Shown: piece after piece, positions 7,720 to 16,952 of the stretch | How positions within the stretch are numbered: the first letter of the stretch is position 1 | Layout: every line of letters starts with the position of its first letter | Assembly: GCA_902774845.1 (NCBI GenBank) | Contig: CACYJU010000001.1 | Location: forward strand, 62,001-126,000 | Source: an uncultured Bacteroidota bacterium | Lineage (GTDB): Bacteria > Bacteroidota > Bacteroidia > Bacteroidales > P3 | Direction: 5' to 3' | DNA length: 64,000 bases | The notes under the pieces: model-generated | What the model saw: the letters and a program-made list of their open reading frames with translations, nothing else | Database searches by the model: none | Told to the model about the DNA's origin: nothing | Position numbers and translations under genes: made by a program

Positions 7720-8835
7720 ATGGTTGAAATCCACCCAGTAACCTCCCGCCGGGAACTCCACAGATTCATACAGTTCCCCAACCGTCTTTTCAAGAACGTT
7801 CCCACCTACATCCCGCCTCTCGTCAGCGACGAGGTCAAACTCCTGACCGACAAGAACCCCTCGCGTGAATACTGCGACATGCAGCTCTACCTCGCCTATC
7901 GAGGCAAGGAGATAGTGGGTCGCGTCGCCGCCATCATCAACCACCGTTGCAACGAGCGCTGGGAGAAGAAGGCTGTCCGCTTCGGATGGATGGATTTCAT
8001 CGAGGATTACGAGGTCTTCTCCGCTTTGATGGACGCTGTGGTCGATTTCGGACATCAGCACGGCATGGACGAGATAGAAGGACCTTTCGGCTTCACCGAT
8101 ATGGACAAAGAGTGCTGGGTTATCGAGGGTTTCGACGCTCGCCAGAACATCAGCACCCTCTACAATCCGGAGTATTACATCAAGTTCGTCGAGCGTTACG
8201 GCATGACTTCCAAGTGCCAGTGGGCGCAGTACAAGATGCCAGCTAACCAGCCGGTTCCTCCAAAGGTGGCACGCATCAACGGTCTTATCCTTGAGAAATA
8301 CAACCTCAAGCTCCTCAAATTCAAGAACCGCAAGGAGGTCTATCCCTACGCTCGCAAGTTCTTCCACACCCTCAACGACGCATTCAAAGACCTCTACGAC
8401 TTCGTCCCCCTTACCGACAAGGAGATTGATGTCTATGTCAAGGAATATTTCCCCTTCATTAACCTCGATTTTACCACTTTCGTCGTCGATAAGGACGATA
8501 ACTTGGTCGCCTTTGGACTTAGTGTGCCCGACCTCTCGAAAGCTTACCAGAAGGCCAAAGGACACCTTTTCCCCTTCGGCTGGATTTATATCCTTCGTGC
8601 GTTGAAGAAATTCGATACCATCGACGGCCTCCTCAACGGCGTCCATCCCGACTGGCAGAAACGTGGCGTACACTCCATCTACTATGCCGCCATGAGCGAA
8701 GCCGCCATTCGCTACAACGTCCATACCGCCTACACCAACCCCCAGATCATAGGCAACGAGGCCGTCAAGATCTGGAGCACCCAATACACCGCCACTCCCT
8801 TGATGAAGCGCGCCGTCTTCGGCAAGAAAATTTAA
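7720..8835 (+). CDS. GNAT-like acyltransferase, candidate sphingolipid enzyme
   Basis: This is a 371-residue protein that starts 3 bases after spt, so the two are surely co-transcribed and probably coupled. The N-terminal third has a GNAT-type pattern: EIVGRVAAIINH (about residues 64-75), followed by a GWMDFIEDYEVFSALMDAV helix and EIEGPFGFTDMD. The second half is a further acyltransferase-like region ending in an N-P-Q-I-x-G-N-E-A motif, where an acyl-CoA pyrophosphate loop would be expected. No membrane segment is present. Bacterial ceramide synthases described in Caulobacter belong to the GNAT superfamily, so N-acylation of a sphingoid base is a reasonable inference from position. It is not proven. 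Confidence 0.65.
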   Translation: MVEIHPVTSRRELHRFIQFPNRLFKNVPTYIPPLVSDEVKLLTDKNPSREYCDMQLYLAYRGKEIVGRVAAIINHRCNERWEKKAVRFGWMDFIEDYEVFSALMDAVVDFGHQHGMDEIEGPFGFTDMDKECWVIEGFDARQNISTLYNPEYYIKFVERYGMTSKCQWAQYKMPANQPVPPKVARINGLILEKYNLKLLKFKNRKEVYPYARKFFHTLNDAFKDLYDFVPLTDKEIDVYVKEYFPFINLDFTTFVVDKDDNLVAFGLSVPDLSKAYQKAKGHLFPFGWIYILRALKKFDTIDGLLNGVHPDWQKRGVHSIYYAAMSEAAIRYNVHTAYTNPQIIGNEAVKIWSTQYTATPLMKRAVFGKKI

Positions 8836-8846
8836 GACACTCGTCA

Positions 8847-9203
8847 ATGAAAACCATCAGAAAATATGCTCCCATTGTCTTTCTATTGATAGGGTGCATG
8901 TTTGTGGTATCATGTTTCATAGATGAATGTGCTGACTATAAAAGTGTTCGGCAGGATTTATGTGTGGAGGCGGCGGTAGAATTCGATGTTGATGATTTAG
9001 AATGGAGCGAGGGTGATGATGTAGATGGTTGGTATTTTGCATGTAATGTGCTATCGTCGAATATTCAATATGTAAATATCGTTGTGCCAGTAGTTTCCAG
9101 CGATATTCATAGATCTTCGGAGCAATGGATGGGGTTGGTACGAAAGCATTCACCAAGGAAGAATACAGCTTTGAGGTGTCAGTATATGCGGTATATCTCC
9201 TGA
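8847..9203 (+). CDS. Small lipoprotein, probably frameshifted near its end
   Basis: This is a 118-residue protein of unknown function. Residues 1-23 are a lipoprotein signal ending in VVSC (Cys23). The middle is acidic (DVDDLEWSEGDDVDGW) and then strand-rich. From about codon 92 the annotated frame turns into basic, low-hydrophobicity sequence. The frame at position 2 modulo 3 is instead open from 9113 to a TAA at 9221 and reads like a continuing beta-rich domain (TKAFTKEEYSFEVSVYAVY). I infer a one-base shift near 9110-9125, either a real mutation or a sequence error. Confidence 0.55.
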   Translation: MKTIRKYAPIVFLLIGCMFVVSCFIDECADYKSVRQDLCVEAAVEFDVDDLEWSEGDDVDGWYFACNVLSSNIQYVNIVVPVVSSDIHRSSEQWMGLVRKHSPRKNTALRCQYMRYIS

Positions 9204-9220
9204 GAGGATTTGTACCGCTT

Positions 9221-9228
9221 TAATTTTG
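9221..9228 (+). promoter_or_regulatory. Possible -7 box of the Na/Pi transporter
   Basis: TAATTTTG lies 21 bases before the ATG at 9250 and overlaps the alternative stop of the preceding lipoprotein. No -33 element was found. Confidence 0.4.
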
Positions 9229-9249
9229 TCAGCACGAATATAAAGTAAT

Positions 9250-10929
9250 ATGGAAATAACAGACATTTTTATTGCAATTTTCACTTTGATGGCAGGCATA
9301 GGCGTGTTTTTGGTCGCCTGCCAGATGTTGAGTGGTAATTTGGAATCTCTATCGTCACGACGTCTTAAACAGTTGTTTTCAAAGACGGGACGCAATAAGT
9401 GGATTGGCGTTGGTATAGGCACAGTCGGTACGGCTGCAATACAAAGCAGTGGTGCTGTTACGGTTATGGTAATTGGCTTCGTGAACGTGGGCATTATGTC
9501 TCTTTCGCAAGCTGCTACCATTATCTATGGTGCCAATATTGGAACCACAGTCACAGCGCAACTTGTTGCTCTCGGTATGTCGGGTACAGGTGCCCTTTCT
9601 CCTACTATTTTATTTATGGCTTTAGCTGGCGTGGGGGCGTTTCTTGCTATTTTTGCCAAGCATGATACCTTGAAACATATTGGTGGCATCATAACAGGTT
9701 TTGGCTTGCTCTTTGTGGGTTTATCCATGATGGCAGACGCTATGGATGGCTTCGCTGCCCTTGACTCTGTAAAACTGTTTTTGGCAAGCATAGACAATAG
9801 TTTGTTATTGGTCTTTATAGGTGCATTGCTCACAGCGGTGATACAATCTTCGTCGGTGATGACATCGATTGCCATAACAATGGTAATGACTGGTTTGGTA
9901 ACGCTGAACCAAGGTATTTATCTGACCATGGGTTCGAATATCGGCTCATGTGTAGTGGCGTTGATTGCGGGATTGACAAGCGGTGTCAATGCTCGCAGAA
10001 CAGCCATGATTCACCTAACTTTCAATGTGATGGGTGTGGTGCTATTCATGTTAATCGCTCTGATTCTTTGGATAACGACGGCTGGTGAATGGAATTTCGG
10101 TCGGGTATTCGGTCAGCTATTTCGAGGTGAACCTCAGTTACAGCTGGCAATGTTCCACACGGTGTTCAACGTGTGTACAATGCTCGTCGCTCTCCCGCTT
10201 ACAAATGCGCTTGTCAAGCTGTCTTGTCGTATGGTGAAAGAAGAAGAGAAACCCGCTTTGGAAAATGAACCACATTTCTATTATCTTGACCGACAGATGC
10301 TGAGTACCCCTGTTGTTGCTGTACGTCAGTTGAAGGCAGAAATCGAAAATATGGCGAAACTGGCTATGGAGAATTTCCATCGTGCTGTTAATATTGTCAC
10401 CACGATGAACTATAAAGAAGTGGAAGAATTCAGACGGACAGAGGTGGAACTCAACTACTTGAACTCTGAATTGGTCGGCTTTACAGTACAACTTATGGAC
10501 AAGCATTTGAACCGTTTCGACAACCAATATCTCACCACCGCCATCAAGTCGGTGTGTGATTTGGAAAGGATTGGCGATTATGCAGAGAACATTGTTGAAT
10601 ATGCTGATACTCTGAAACAACACGGCATATCCTTTTCTAAAGAGGCAGTTGAGGAAATACGATATATGGAAGGCCTCATTGTGAATCTATATGAAGAGAT
10701 TAAATTGGCCTACCATAAATTGGATATGCAGGCTTTGAACCGTGCGCTTGTAATAGAAGATAATATCGACGATTTTACAGAAGAGATGGAGCGGCACCAT
10801 ATTGAGCGTCTTGGCCGCGGTGAGTGTGATCCAACTACGGGTGCGGAGTATCTGTCATTGGCTCAAAACGCAGAGCGTGTGGCCGACCACTTGGTTAACG
10901 TAGGCAACACAATCAAAACTCTCGTTTAA
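9250..10929 (+). CDS. Na/phosphate cotransporter with C-terminal PhoU-like domain
   Basis: This is a 559-residue inner-membrane protein of the NptA/PNaS family. Residues 1-330 contain about eight hydrophobic segments and the two inverted QSS signatures of the family: AAIQSSGAVTVMVIGFVN (about 59-76) and TAVIQSSSVMTS (about 197-208). Residues 350-555 are an all-helical PhoU-like domain with two repeats. Proteins of this type import phosphate with sodium, and the PhoU part probably tunes activity. The 3' end overlaps the next, convergent gene by 4 bp. The ATG fits the first membrane helix, so I keep it. Confidence 0.9.
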   Translation: MEITDIFIAIFTLMAGIGVFLVACQMLSGNLESLSSRRLKQLFSKTGRNKWIGVGIGTVGTAAIQSSGAVTVMVIGFVNVGIMSLSQAATIIYGANIGTTVTAQLVALGMSGTGALSPTILFMALAGVGAFLAIFAKHDTLKHIGGIITGFGLLFVGLSMMADAMDGFAALDSVKLFLASIDNSLLLVFIGALLTAVIQSSSVMTSIAITMVMTGLVTLNQGIYLTMGSNIGSCVVALIAGLTSGVNARRTAMIHLTFNVMGVVLFMLIALILWITTAGEWNFGRVFGQLFRGEPQLQLAMFHTVFNVCTMLVALPLTNALVKLSCRMVKEEEKPALENEPHFYYLDRQMLSTPVVAVRQLKAEIENMAKLAMENFHRAVNIVTTMNYKEVEEFRRTEVELNYLNSELVGFTVQLMDKHLNRFDNQYLTTAIKSVCDLERIGDYAENIVEYADTLKQHGISFSKEAVEEIRYMEGLIVNLYEEIKLAYHKLDMQALNRALVIEDNIDDFTEEMERHHIERLGRGECDPTTGAEYLSLAQNAERVADHLVNVGNTIKTLV

Positions 10930-11342
10930 TTTGGGTTTCCATTCCCGCTCGTTGCCTGTCCACTGAAGCTAACGCGCTTGTCGCCCATTTTGCATTCGAA
11001 GGTTAATGTTGTGGCGTCGGCTATGCCCTTGAAATCGTGTATGGTGCGATTTGCGTGAGGCTTTCCGTTGCTGAGGGGGATTATATTGTTTCCGTTCAGC
11101 GACACCACTCTTTGCCGTCTGTTTGCGGTAAGTCCTTTCACCTCTACGTCGACTTTTACGGGCATCAGCTTGGCAAACTTCACATGCCTCATCATAAGCG
11201 TAACCGTTGCCCCTTTCTCAGAAAGCTCCATCTTTGCGTTCTTATAGGTATATCCGTTGGTTGTAAGCTCTCCTATATATGTCTGCCCATAGGCGGCAAC
11301 GAACACCATGAGGGCGATGAAAAAAAGCAGAAGATGTTTCAT
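10926..11342 (-). CDS. Secreted calycin-like protein
   Basis: This is a 138-residue exported protein. Residues 1-19 are a signal peptide ending in AYGQ, followed by a small beta-rich domain of about 115 residues with the pattern YxGxLTTNGYTYKNAKMELSEKGATVTL and a closing VSFSGQA strand. This matches my memory of the calycin-like domain proteins of Bacteroides; no function is known. The ATG at 11342 is preferred to one three codons upstream because it starts at the Lys-rich n-region. It overlaps the transporter gene tail to tail. Confidence 0.7.
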   Translation of the reverse strand: MKHLLLFFIALMVFVAAYGQTYIGELTTNGYTYKNAKMELSEKGATVTLMMRHVKFAKLMPVKVDVEVKGLTANRRQRVVSLNGNNIIPLSNGKPHANRTIHDFKGIADATTLTFECKMGDKRVSFSGQATSGNGNPN

Positions 11343-11385
11343 AAAAGACAAGAAATAAACATTACAATTGTCTAATCACTATGAT

Positions 11386-12186
11386 TCACACCTTATAATA
11401 CCCTCTCAGCACATCGACAAACCAGTTGCCTGGCAGAACGCTGTGAAGCAGGATAGAAAGCCTCTGTTCGAGGTTCGCTACTGGGTAGCGTAGCTTCGGC
11501 CGACGTGAATTGACAATTTTCTCTATCATTTTTGCAAGCACCTCTGGCGCAAGCCCTCCGTTTTCTTCTTTTTCTATTATTCCCAGCGACCTGCGGAAAC
11601 TCTTGCCGTAGTCGGCATCTTCTATCGTGGCTTGCGAGTTCATTCTGCTTGCTGTAAAGCCGGTTTTGAAGTCTCCTGGTTCTACTATGCTTACCGTAAT
11701 GCCAAACCTTTTCACTTCGGCGCTCAATGCCTCCGAAAAGCCTTCTATGGCGAACTTCGAAGCTGAGTAGAATCCTTGATAGGGCAATCCCATCACTCCG
11801 CCGATGGAGCTAAGGTTGATAATACGTCCACCACGTTGTTTTCTCATATACGGAAGCACCTTCTGGCACACGTTCACACATCCCATAAAGTTTGTCTGCA
11901 TCTGTGCGTGGATTTCCTCATGTGTGGCCAGTTCCAGCGACCCTCCGATACCCATTCCTGCGTTGCATATCACAACGTCTATCCTGCCCTCTTTTTCTAT
12001 GATTTCCTCCACTCCTGCTTTCACCGAATCCGCCTCCCGCACATCCATCTGCAGGAAATGTATGGTGGGATGTTGTTGTGGTTTACGGCTGGTTCCATAT
12101 ACTGTATGCCCTTTGGCCACAAGGCGCACTGCTGCGGCCTTTCCGAATCCTGACGATGCGCCGGTGATAAGTATTACTTTGCTCAT
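11386..12186 (-). CDS. Short-chain dehydrogenase/reductase
   Basis: This is a 266-residue classical SDR enzyme, cytoplasmic and NAD(P)-dependent. The nucleotide-binding TGASSGFG is at residues 8-15 and NAG at 75-77. The active site is Ser126/127, Tyr140 and Lys144 (YSASK). The ATG at 12186 places the Rossmann motif at the usual distance; the frame extends nine codons upstream without support. The substrate cannot be told from the sequence. A minus-strand TACCTTTG box (12211-12218) lies 25 bases upstream, divergent from the next gene. Confidence 0.9.
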   Translation of the reverse strand: MSKVILITGASSGFGKAAAVRLVAKGHTVYGTSRKPQQHPTIHFLQMDVREADSVKAGVEEIIEKEGRIDVVICNAGMGIGGSLELATHEEIHAQMQTNFMGCVNVCQKVLPYMRKQRGGRIINLSSIGGVMGLPYQGFYSASKFAIEGFSEALSAEVKRFGITVSIVEPGDFKTGFTASRMNSQATIEDADYGKSFRRSLGIIEKEENGGLAPEVLAKMIEKIVNSRRPKLRYPVANLEQRLSILLHSVLPGNWFVDVLRGYYKV

Positions 12187-12210
12187 GGTTACGACAAGTG
12201 ATGTTGACTG

Positions 12211-12218
12211 CAAAGGTA
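12211..12218 (-). promoter_or_regulatory. -7 box of the SDR gene
   Basis: The minus strand reads TACCTTTG. It is divergently paired with the plus-strand box at 12249-12256. Confidence 0.5.
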
Positions 12219-12248
12219 CTTAAAAATGTTCAAATTGCGTAAATTTTG

Positions 12249-12256
12249 TATTTTTG
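12249..12256 (+). promoter_or_regulatory. -7 box of the DUF4175 gene, decides its start
   Basis: TATTTTTG lies 17 bases before the ATG at 12273. A TTG-initiated extension of the frame (12246) would include this box, so the true start must be 12273. Confidence 0.6.
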
Positions 12257-12272
12257 CAAGATTATACACGAC

Positions 12273-15200
12273 ATGAAGCACAAAGACTTGCTCATAGAAA
12301 GTCTGGATTCTTTTATCCGTAAGTACTACAAGAACCGTCTGATACGCGGTATATTGTATGCTTGTGCCTTGCTCTTCTCCCTGTTCATAGTGCTTGTGAC
12401 GGCCGAATATTTCGGTTGGTTTGGAAGGGGTGTGCGTACTGCCGTCTTCTGGTTTTTCATTGCCGCCATCGTCGGTGTGGCTGCGGTATATGTCGTGTTG
12501 CCTCTGCTGCGTATGCATCGCCTGGCTGGCGGTCTTTCCTATCCTGATGCCGCACGTATCGCTGGCGCTCACTTTCCCGAGATACAGGATAAACTGCTCA
12601 ATCTGTTGCAGTTGCAGGAGATGGGTGGGAAGGTTGATCCTGCAACACAAGAATTATTGCAGGCAAGTATCGATCAGAAGTCTGCCTTGCTTCGGGTGGT
12701 ACCCATAAATAAGGCTATCAACCTGAAAGTCAATTGGAAATACGTAAAATATGTAGCCATACCGCTATTGATTATAGTTGTGCTATTAGCGGTTAAGCCG
12801 TCATTCATTACGGCTCCCACCCAGCGTATCGTCCATCATAATGCTGTGTATGAAAAGCCCGCTCCATTCACTTTCGTGGTGACGAACGAAAGCCTTGAGG
12901 CGGTACAGCAAGAGGATTACACGCTACATGTTACTGTCGAGGGTTCCTCGGTGCCGGAAGAGGTATACCTCAACATAGATGGCTATTCCTATAAGATGCA
13001 GAACCTCGACCGCACTCATTTTTCCTATACCGTAAAAAACATTCAGCATACATGTGACTTTAATGTGAGTGGGGGAGGGGTGACCTCGAAGACGTTCACT
13101 ATCAATGTGTTCAACCGCCCGTTGGTTGCTTCGTTCAGCGTGAAACTATCCTATCCTGCCTATACGGGTAGGGGTGTCGAAACTCTGACTAATGTTGGGG
13201 ACATCGTGGTGCCTGAGGGTACTTCGTTAAGGTGGTATTTCCAGCTGAAGCATACTGACAATCTGATGTTTATCATAGATAGCAACGCTACCTCCTTTAC
13301 TCCGGATAAGAATGGAAGACTTGAGATATCTCATCGTGCCGGTCGTTCGTTCAGCTATGCTTTCACTGTTTCGAATGGTGCGGTAAACTCTTCTGACACT
13401 ATGCGTTATGCTGTCACCACTATACCTGACGGCTATCCGCAGATTGCGGTATTGGAGATGCGTGATTCGGTTTATGGCGACCGTCTCTTCTTCAAGGGCC
13501 GAATAAAGGATGATTATGGGTTCCGTAAGATGGATTTCGTGGTGGTGTATGGTAATAAGTCCAATCAAGAACTATTTGATACTCTGTATTATCCGATTGC
13601 TGTTTCACGTGAAACAGAGCAGGATTTCTCTTATTCATATAACCTCAACTCTCTCGACATCTCTCTAGGCGACCAGCTGTTCTATTACTTCCAGGTGTGG
13701 GACAACGACGAGGTGCATGGTAGCAAGTCTACCAAATCGCGTGTATTCGAGTATTCTGTGCCTTCCGAGGAGGAATTGAAAGAGACCATATCTCGCAATG
13801 CTGCAGACGCTCAAAGCCAGGCTTCTCTCTCGATTGCCGAGATAAAGAAGTTGCAGCAGGAGATTGATGAGATGGTGCGCAAGCTGGTAGATAAGAAAGA
13901 GCTCAACTGGCAGGATAAGCAGGAGCTGAAACGTCTGTCGGATAAACAAAAGGATCTGCAGAACAAGCTGGAGCAGATGAAGAACTCCATCCAGCAGAAC
14001 AATCAGTTGAAGGAGAAATATTATGAGCAGAGCGAACAGATAATGGAAAAACAACGTGAGTTGGAGAAGATGATGGAAAATCTGATGAGTGAGGAGATGA
14101 AGAAAACCCTCGAGGAGATCGACCGTCTGATGCAGGAGGCCGACAAGAAGCAGGTGCAGGAGCAGCTGGAAAACCTCAAGATGCAGAACTCCGATTTGGA
14201 AAAACAACTCGACCAGAACCTTGAGCTGATGAAACGTCTGGAATTGGAATCACGTGTCGATAACGCTAAGGAGTCGGCCAAGAAACTGTCGGAAGAGCAA
14301 CGCAAACTGTCGGAGCAAACCAATGAAGCCAAAGGTAAGGACAACGAGCAGCAGAAAGCCCGTCAACAGGAGCTCTCAAACCAATTCCAGCAGCTGAAGC
14401 AAGACTTGAAAGCCATAGAACAAGATTACAAAAAACTTGAGCCTTCGGCCAATTTCAAACTCGGTGAACAGACGCAGCAGAATATCGAGCAAAACCAGCA
14501 GAACGCTCAGCAGCAGATGAACAAAGGCAACAATAAAGGTGCCTCCAAATCGCAGCAGCAGGCTGCCGACCAACTCGACTCGCTCGCTCAGCAGATAGAG
14601 CAGGAACAGGAGCGTATGGAGCAGGAGGAGATGGCTGAGGACTCCGAACTGATAAGGCGGCTGCTGAAAAACCTCGTGGGCATATCTTTCAATCAGGAAG
14701 CTCTCATCAGTAGGGTGGGGGAGACCTTCATTCAAGACCCGCGCTATCAATCTATCATCCTTGATCAGAACCAGATAAAAGATGACTTCGGACAGATCGA
14801 AGACTCTCTGCGGAGTATCGCTAAACGGCAGTTCAACGTGGCGTCGGCTATAAATCAGAACCTGGGCGAAGTGAATCTAAATATAGGTAAGTCGCTCAAC
14901 ACCCTTCTGGCATACAATCAGTCTTTCTACGGAAACTCCAAGAATGTTTCAGCAGCCAAATGGATGCAGTATTCCATGACCTCCGTCAATAACCTCGCAT
15001 TGCTTCTTGCCGAATCGCTCGACAAGATGCAGGATCAGCAGCGTAAAAGCAAGGGTGGCAACTGCAAGAACCCATCGAAGACGAAGTCAAAGAGTCAATG
15101 TAACAATCCCGGCAAAAACCCGTCGCCCAAGTCTGTGCGCAAGATGCAGGAGGAGCTCAACAAGCAGCTCGAAGCCCTCAAAAAACAACTCGAGAAAGAG

Positions 15201-15671
15201 GGCAAGCCTGCAGCCCGTAAGCAGATAGGAGAGAAGAACGGTATGAGCGAGCAGCTGGCCAAGATGGCGGCCCAGCAGGAGATGATCCGTCGCATGATGC
15301 AGGAATATGGTCAACGTATGAAAGAGAGCGACGCTGGTAACACTAAGCTTGCCAAAGAGATAGAGCAGCTGCAACGTCAGATGGAACAGACAGAGCAGGA
15401 TATCGTGAACCGCACTATCACCCAGCAGACCATCTCTCGTCAGCAGCAGATACTCACTCGCCTGCTCGAACATGAGAAAGCCGAGATGCAACGTGAGAAA
15501 GACGACCGTCGCCAGAGTCGTGAAGCCAAAGATATATACGAGCCTTCTCCAAAAGAACTTGAAAGCTATGAACAGATGAAACAGAGCAATATAGACCTCT
15601 TCCGTCGCTCTGTTCCCAACCTGAACGACTTCTACAAACGCAAGGTGTCAGACTATTTCTATAAGTTCTGA
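12273..15671 (+). CDS. DUF4175 membrane-anchored coiled-coil protein
   Basis: This is a 1132-residue protein of the Bacteroidetes DUF4175 family, function unknown. Two membrane helices lie within residues 20-75 and a third near 155-172. Residues 180-500 are beta-rich, probably Ig-like and periplasmic. From about 500 to 870 it is a very Gln/Glu/Lys-rich coiled coil, with further coiled coil at 940-1110. The architecture suggests a long envelope-spanning scaffold anchored in the inner membrane. The start is fixed by the promoter just upstream. It is followed, about 100 bases on and with its own promoter, by an RsbW-like ATPase. Confidence 0.85.
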   Translation: MKHKDLLIESLDSFIRKYYKNRLIRGILYACALLFSLFIVLVTAEYFGWFGRGVRTAVFWFFIAAIVGVAAVYVVLPLLRMHRLAGGLSYPDAARIAGAHFPEIQDKLLNLLQLQEMGGKVDPATQELLQASIDQKSALLRVVPINKAINLKVNWKYVKYVAIPLLIIVVLLAVKPSFITAPTQRIVHHNAVYEKPAPFTFVVTNESLEAVQQEDYTLHVTVEGSSVPEEVYLNIDGYSYKMQNLDRTHFSYTVKNIQHTCDFNVSGGGVTSKTFTINVFNRPLVASFSVKLSYPAYTGRGVETLTNVGDIVVPEGTSLRWYFQLKHTDNLMFIIDSNATSFTPDKNGRLEISHRAGRSFSYAFTVSNGAVNSSDTMRYAVTTIPDGYPQIAVLEMRDSVYGDRLFFKGRIKDDYGFRKMDFVVVYGNKSNQELFDTLYYPIAVSRETEQDFSYSYNLNSLDISLGDQLFYYFQVWDNDEVHGSKSTKSRVFEYSVPSEEELKETISRNAADAQSQASLSIAEIKKLQQEIDEMVRKLVDKKELNWQDKQELKRLSDKQKDLQNKLEQMKNSIQQNNQLKEKYYEQSEQIMEKQRELEKMMENLMSEEMKKTLEEIDRLMQEADKKQVQEQLENLKMQNSDLEKQLDQNLELMKRLELESRVDNAKESAKKLSEEQRKLSEQTNEAKGKDNEQQKARQQELSNQFQQLKQDLKAIEQDYKKLEPSANFKLGEQTQQNIEQNQQNAQQQMNKGNNKGASKSQQQAADQLDSLAQQIEQEQERMEQEEMAEDSELIRRLLKNLVGISFNQEALISRVGETFIQDPRYQSIILDQNQIKDDFGQIEDSLRSIAKRQFNVASAINQNLGEVNLNIGKSLNTLLAYNQSFYGNSKNVSAAKWMQYSMTSVNNLALLLAESLDKMQDQQRKSKGGNCKNPSKTKSKSQCNNPGKNPSPKSVRKMQEELNKQLEALKKQLEKEGKPAARKQIGEKNGMSEQLAKMAAQQEMIRRMMQEYGQRMKESDAGNTKLAKEIEQLQRQMEQTEQDIVNRTITQQTISRQQQILTRLLEHEKAEMQREKDDRRQSREAKDIYEPSPKELESYEQMKQSNIDLFRRSVPNLNDFYKRKVSDYFYKF

Positions 15672-15739
15672 TATTGCCAAATCACACTAATTTGTTAATA
15701 ATTTTTAAAATTTCCCCTGCAGCTTTCAGTCTAAAATCG

Positions 15740-15747
15740 TACCTTTG
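15740..15747 (+). promoter_or_regulatory. -7 box of the RsbW-like gene, decides its start
   Basis: TACCTTTG ends 27 bases before the ATG at 15775. The longer TTG-initiated frame from 15745 overlaps the box and is rejected. Confidence 0.6.
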
Positions 15748-15774
15748 TATTCGACATCAAATAACATAGTTACT

Positions 15775-16224
15775 ATGGAAGAGCTTGTAATACAGTCGGA
15801 TGAAAAATATTTAGAGAAAGTAGAGTCTTATCTTTGGGACATCTGCGAGTCGAAACATATCACCGACTATTTCGGCATTATCTCTGTTCCGGTAGTACAA
15901 GCTGTTAAAAACTCCATCCAGCATGGGAACCATGGTGATGTCGACAAGCAAGTCCATATTTCATGTGATACTATCCAGAGCGGCCTCTCCATCAGCGTTT
16001 CGGATGAAGGCGAAGGATTCGATCACACAAACTATGGTGATTTTCCAATGAACGAGGGTGACCATCAGGGTCTTTATCTAATAAAACATCTTGCCGACAA
16101 CGTTTCTTATAGTCGCGGATGTGTTTCGATGGAATTTATGCTGAGTGGTGTCGACGAGCGTTACGCTTCAAGTCGTCGCAACGTACTTGAAAATTTTGGT
16201 GTCAGAAAATATGTCACGGTTTGA
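15775..16224 (+). CDS. RsbW-like histidine-kinase-type ATPase
   Basis: This is a 149-residue stand-alone HATPase domain of the kind found in anti-sigma factor kinases such as RsbW. The N box with Asn46 (AVKNSIQHGN) and the G1 box DEGEGF (residues 77-82) are intact, and a glycine-rich DHQGLYLIKHLAD segment follows at 96-108. RsbW-type proteins bind ATP and either phosphorylate an anti-anti-sigma partner or sequester a sigma factor. No STAS partner is next to it, so its target is unknown. Bacteroidetes commonly carry such orphans. Confidence 0.85.
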   Translation: MEELVIQSDEKYLEKVESYLWDICESKHITDYFGIISVPVVQAVKNSIQHGNHGDVDKQVHISCDTIQSGLSISVSDEGEGFDHTNYGDFPMNEGDHQGLYLIKHLADNVSYSRGCVSMEFMLSGVDERYASSRRNVLENFGVRKYVTV

Positions 16225-16451
16225 ACCGCATATTTTCTTTCGTCGACATGTTTCTTTTTTTTCACTTTTTTCTGAGAAAGATTACCTGGTGTGGGTTGGT
16301 TTATCAAGGCCACAATACTTCCGCATAGCTTTTAACCCACTCTCGTTAACGAAAGATATCGGATAAAGCATACTTAATAATCTGGGAATAAGGATATAAT
16401 AATAGGAATTCGAAAAAACAGGCCAGATACCCTAAAAACTATTTGAGAACG

Positions 16452-16877
16452 ATGGCAATCACTTTTTCGGAAAATATAGAAGGATTTGAGCTCCCTGAGA
16501 AGAAAAAGGTAAAGGGATGGCTGACTGCTCTGATTGAAGAGCAAGGAAAACATCTCGGCACCATCGGTTACCTTTTTTCTGATGATGAGTTTGTGCTCGA
16601 GGCCAACCAGCGTTATCTCAACCACGACACCTATACCGACATTATCACTTTCGATTATGTTGAGGGCGACCTCATATCTGGCGATATCATGATAAGCGTG
16701 GATAGAGTTCGGGATAATGCCGAGAAGTTCGATGTCTCTTTCGATGACGAGCTCCATCGCGTGATTGCTCACGGAGTCCTCCACCTCTTGGGACAAGGGG
16801 ACAAGACCGAAAAAGAAGCCGCCGAGATGCGTAAGAAAGAGGAGCATGCGTTATCCAAATGGCATGAAATCAAGTGA
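16452..16877 (+). CDS. ybeY: Endoribonuclease YbeY, rRNA maturation
   Basis: YbeY is a single-strand-specific zinc RNase used in 16S rRNA 3' processing and ribosome quality control. The protein is 141 residues from the ATG at 16452; a TTG three codons upstream is rejected. The metal site reads HGVLHLLGQGD, so the ligands are His107, His111 and Asp117. The third ligand is His in E. coli, while Asp at this place is usual in Bacteroidetes, as far as I recall. The upstream 227 bases hold no gene. mnmG follows 75 bases later. Confidence 0.93.
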   Translation: MAITFSENIEGFELPEKKKVKGWLTALIEEQGKHLGTIGYLFSDDEFVLEANQRYLNHDTYTDIITFDYVEGDLISGDIMISVDRVRDNAEKFDVSFDDELHRVIAHGVLHLLGQGDKTEKEAAEMRKKEEHALSKWHEIK

Positions 16878-16952
16878 ATATATAGGGAACAACGATACTG
16901 TCCTTTAAAATTATAAATTTCCATTCTCAATAGTCAACGCTCAGTCAACATA

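Noticed and set aside
7606-8847. 413-codon minus-strand frame opposite the GNAT-like gene
   Set aside because: Shadow of a GC-biased gene; low complexity and spans the spt end.
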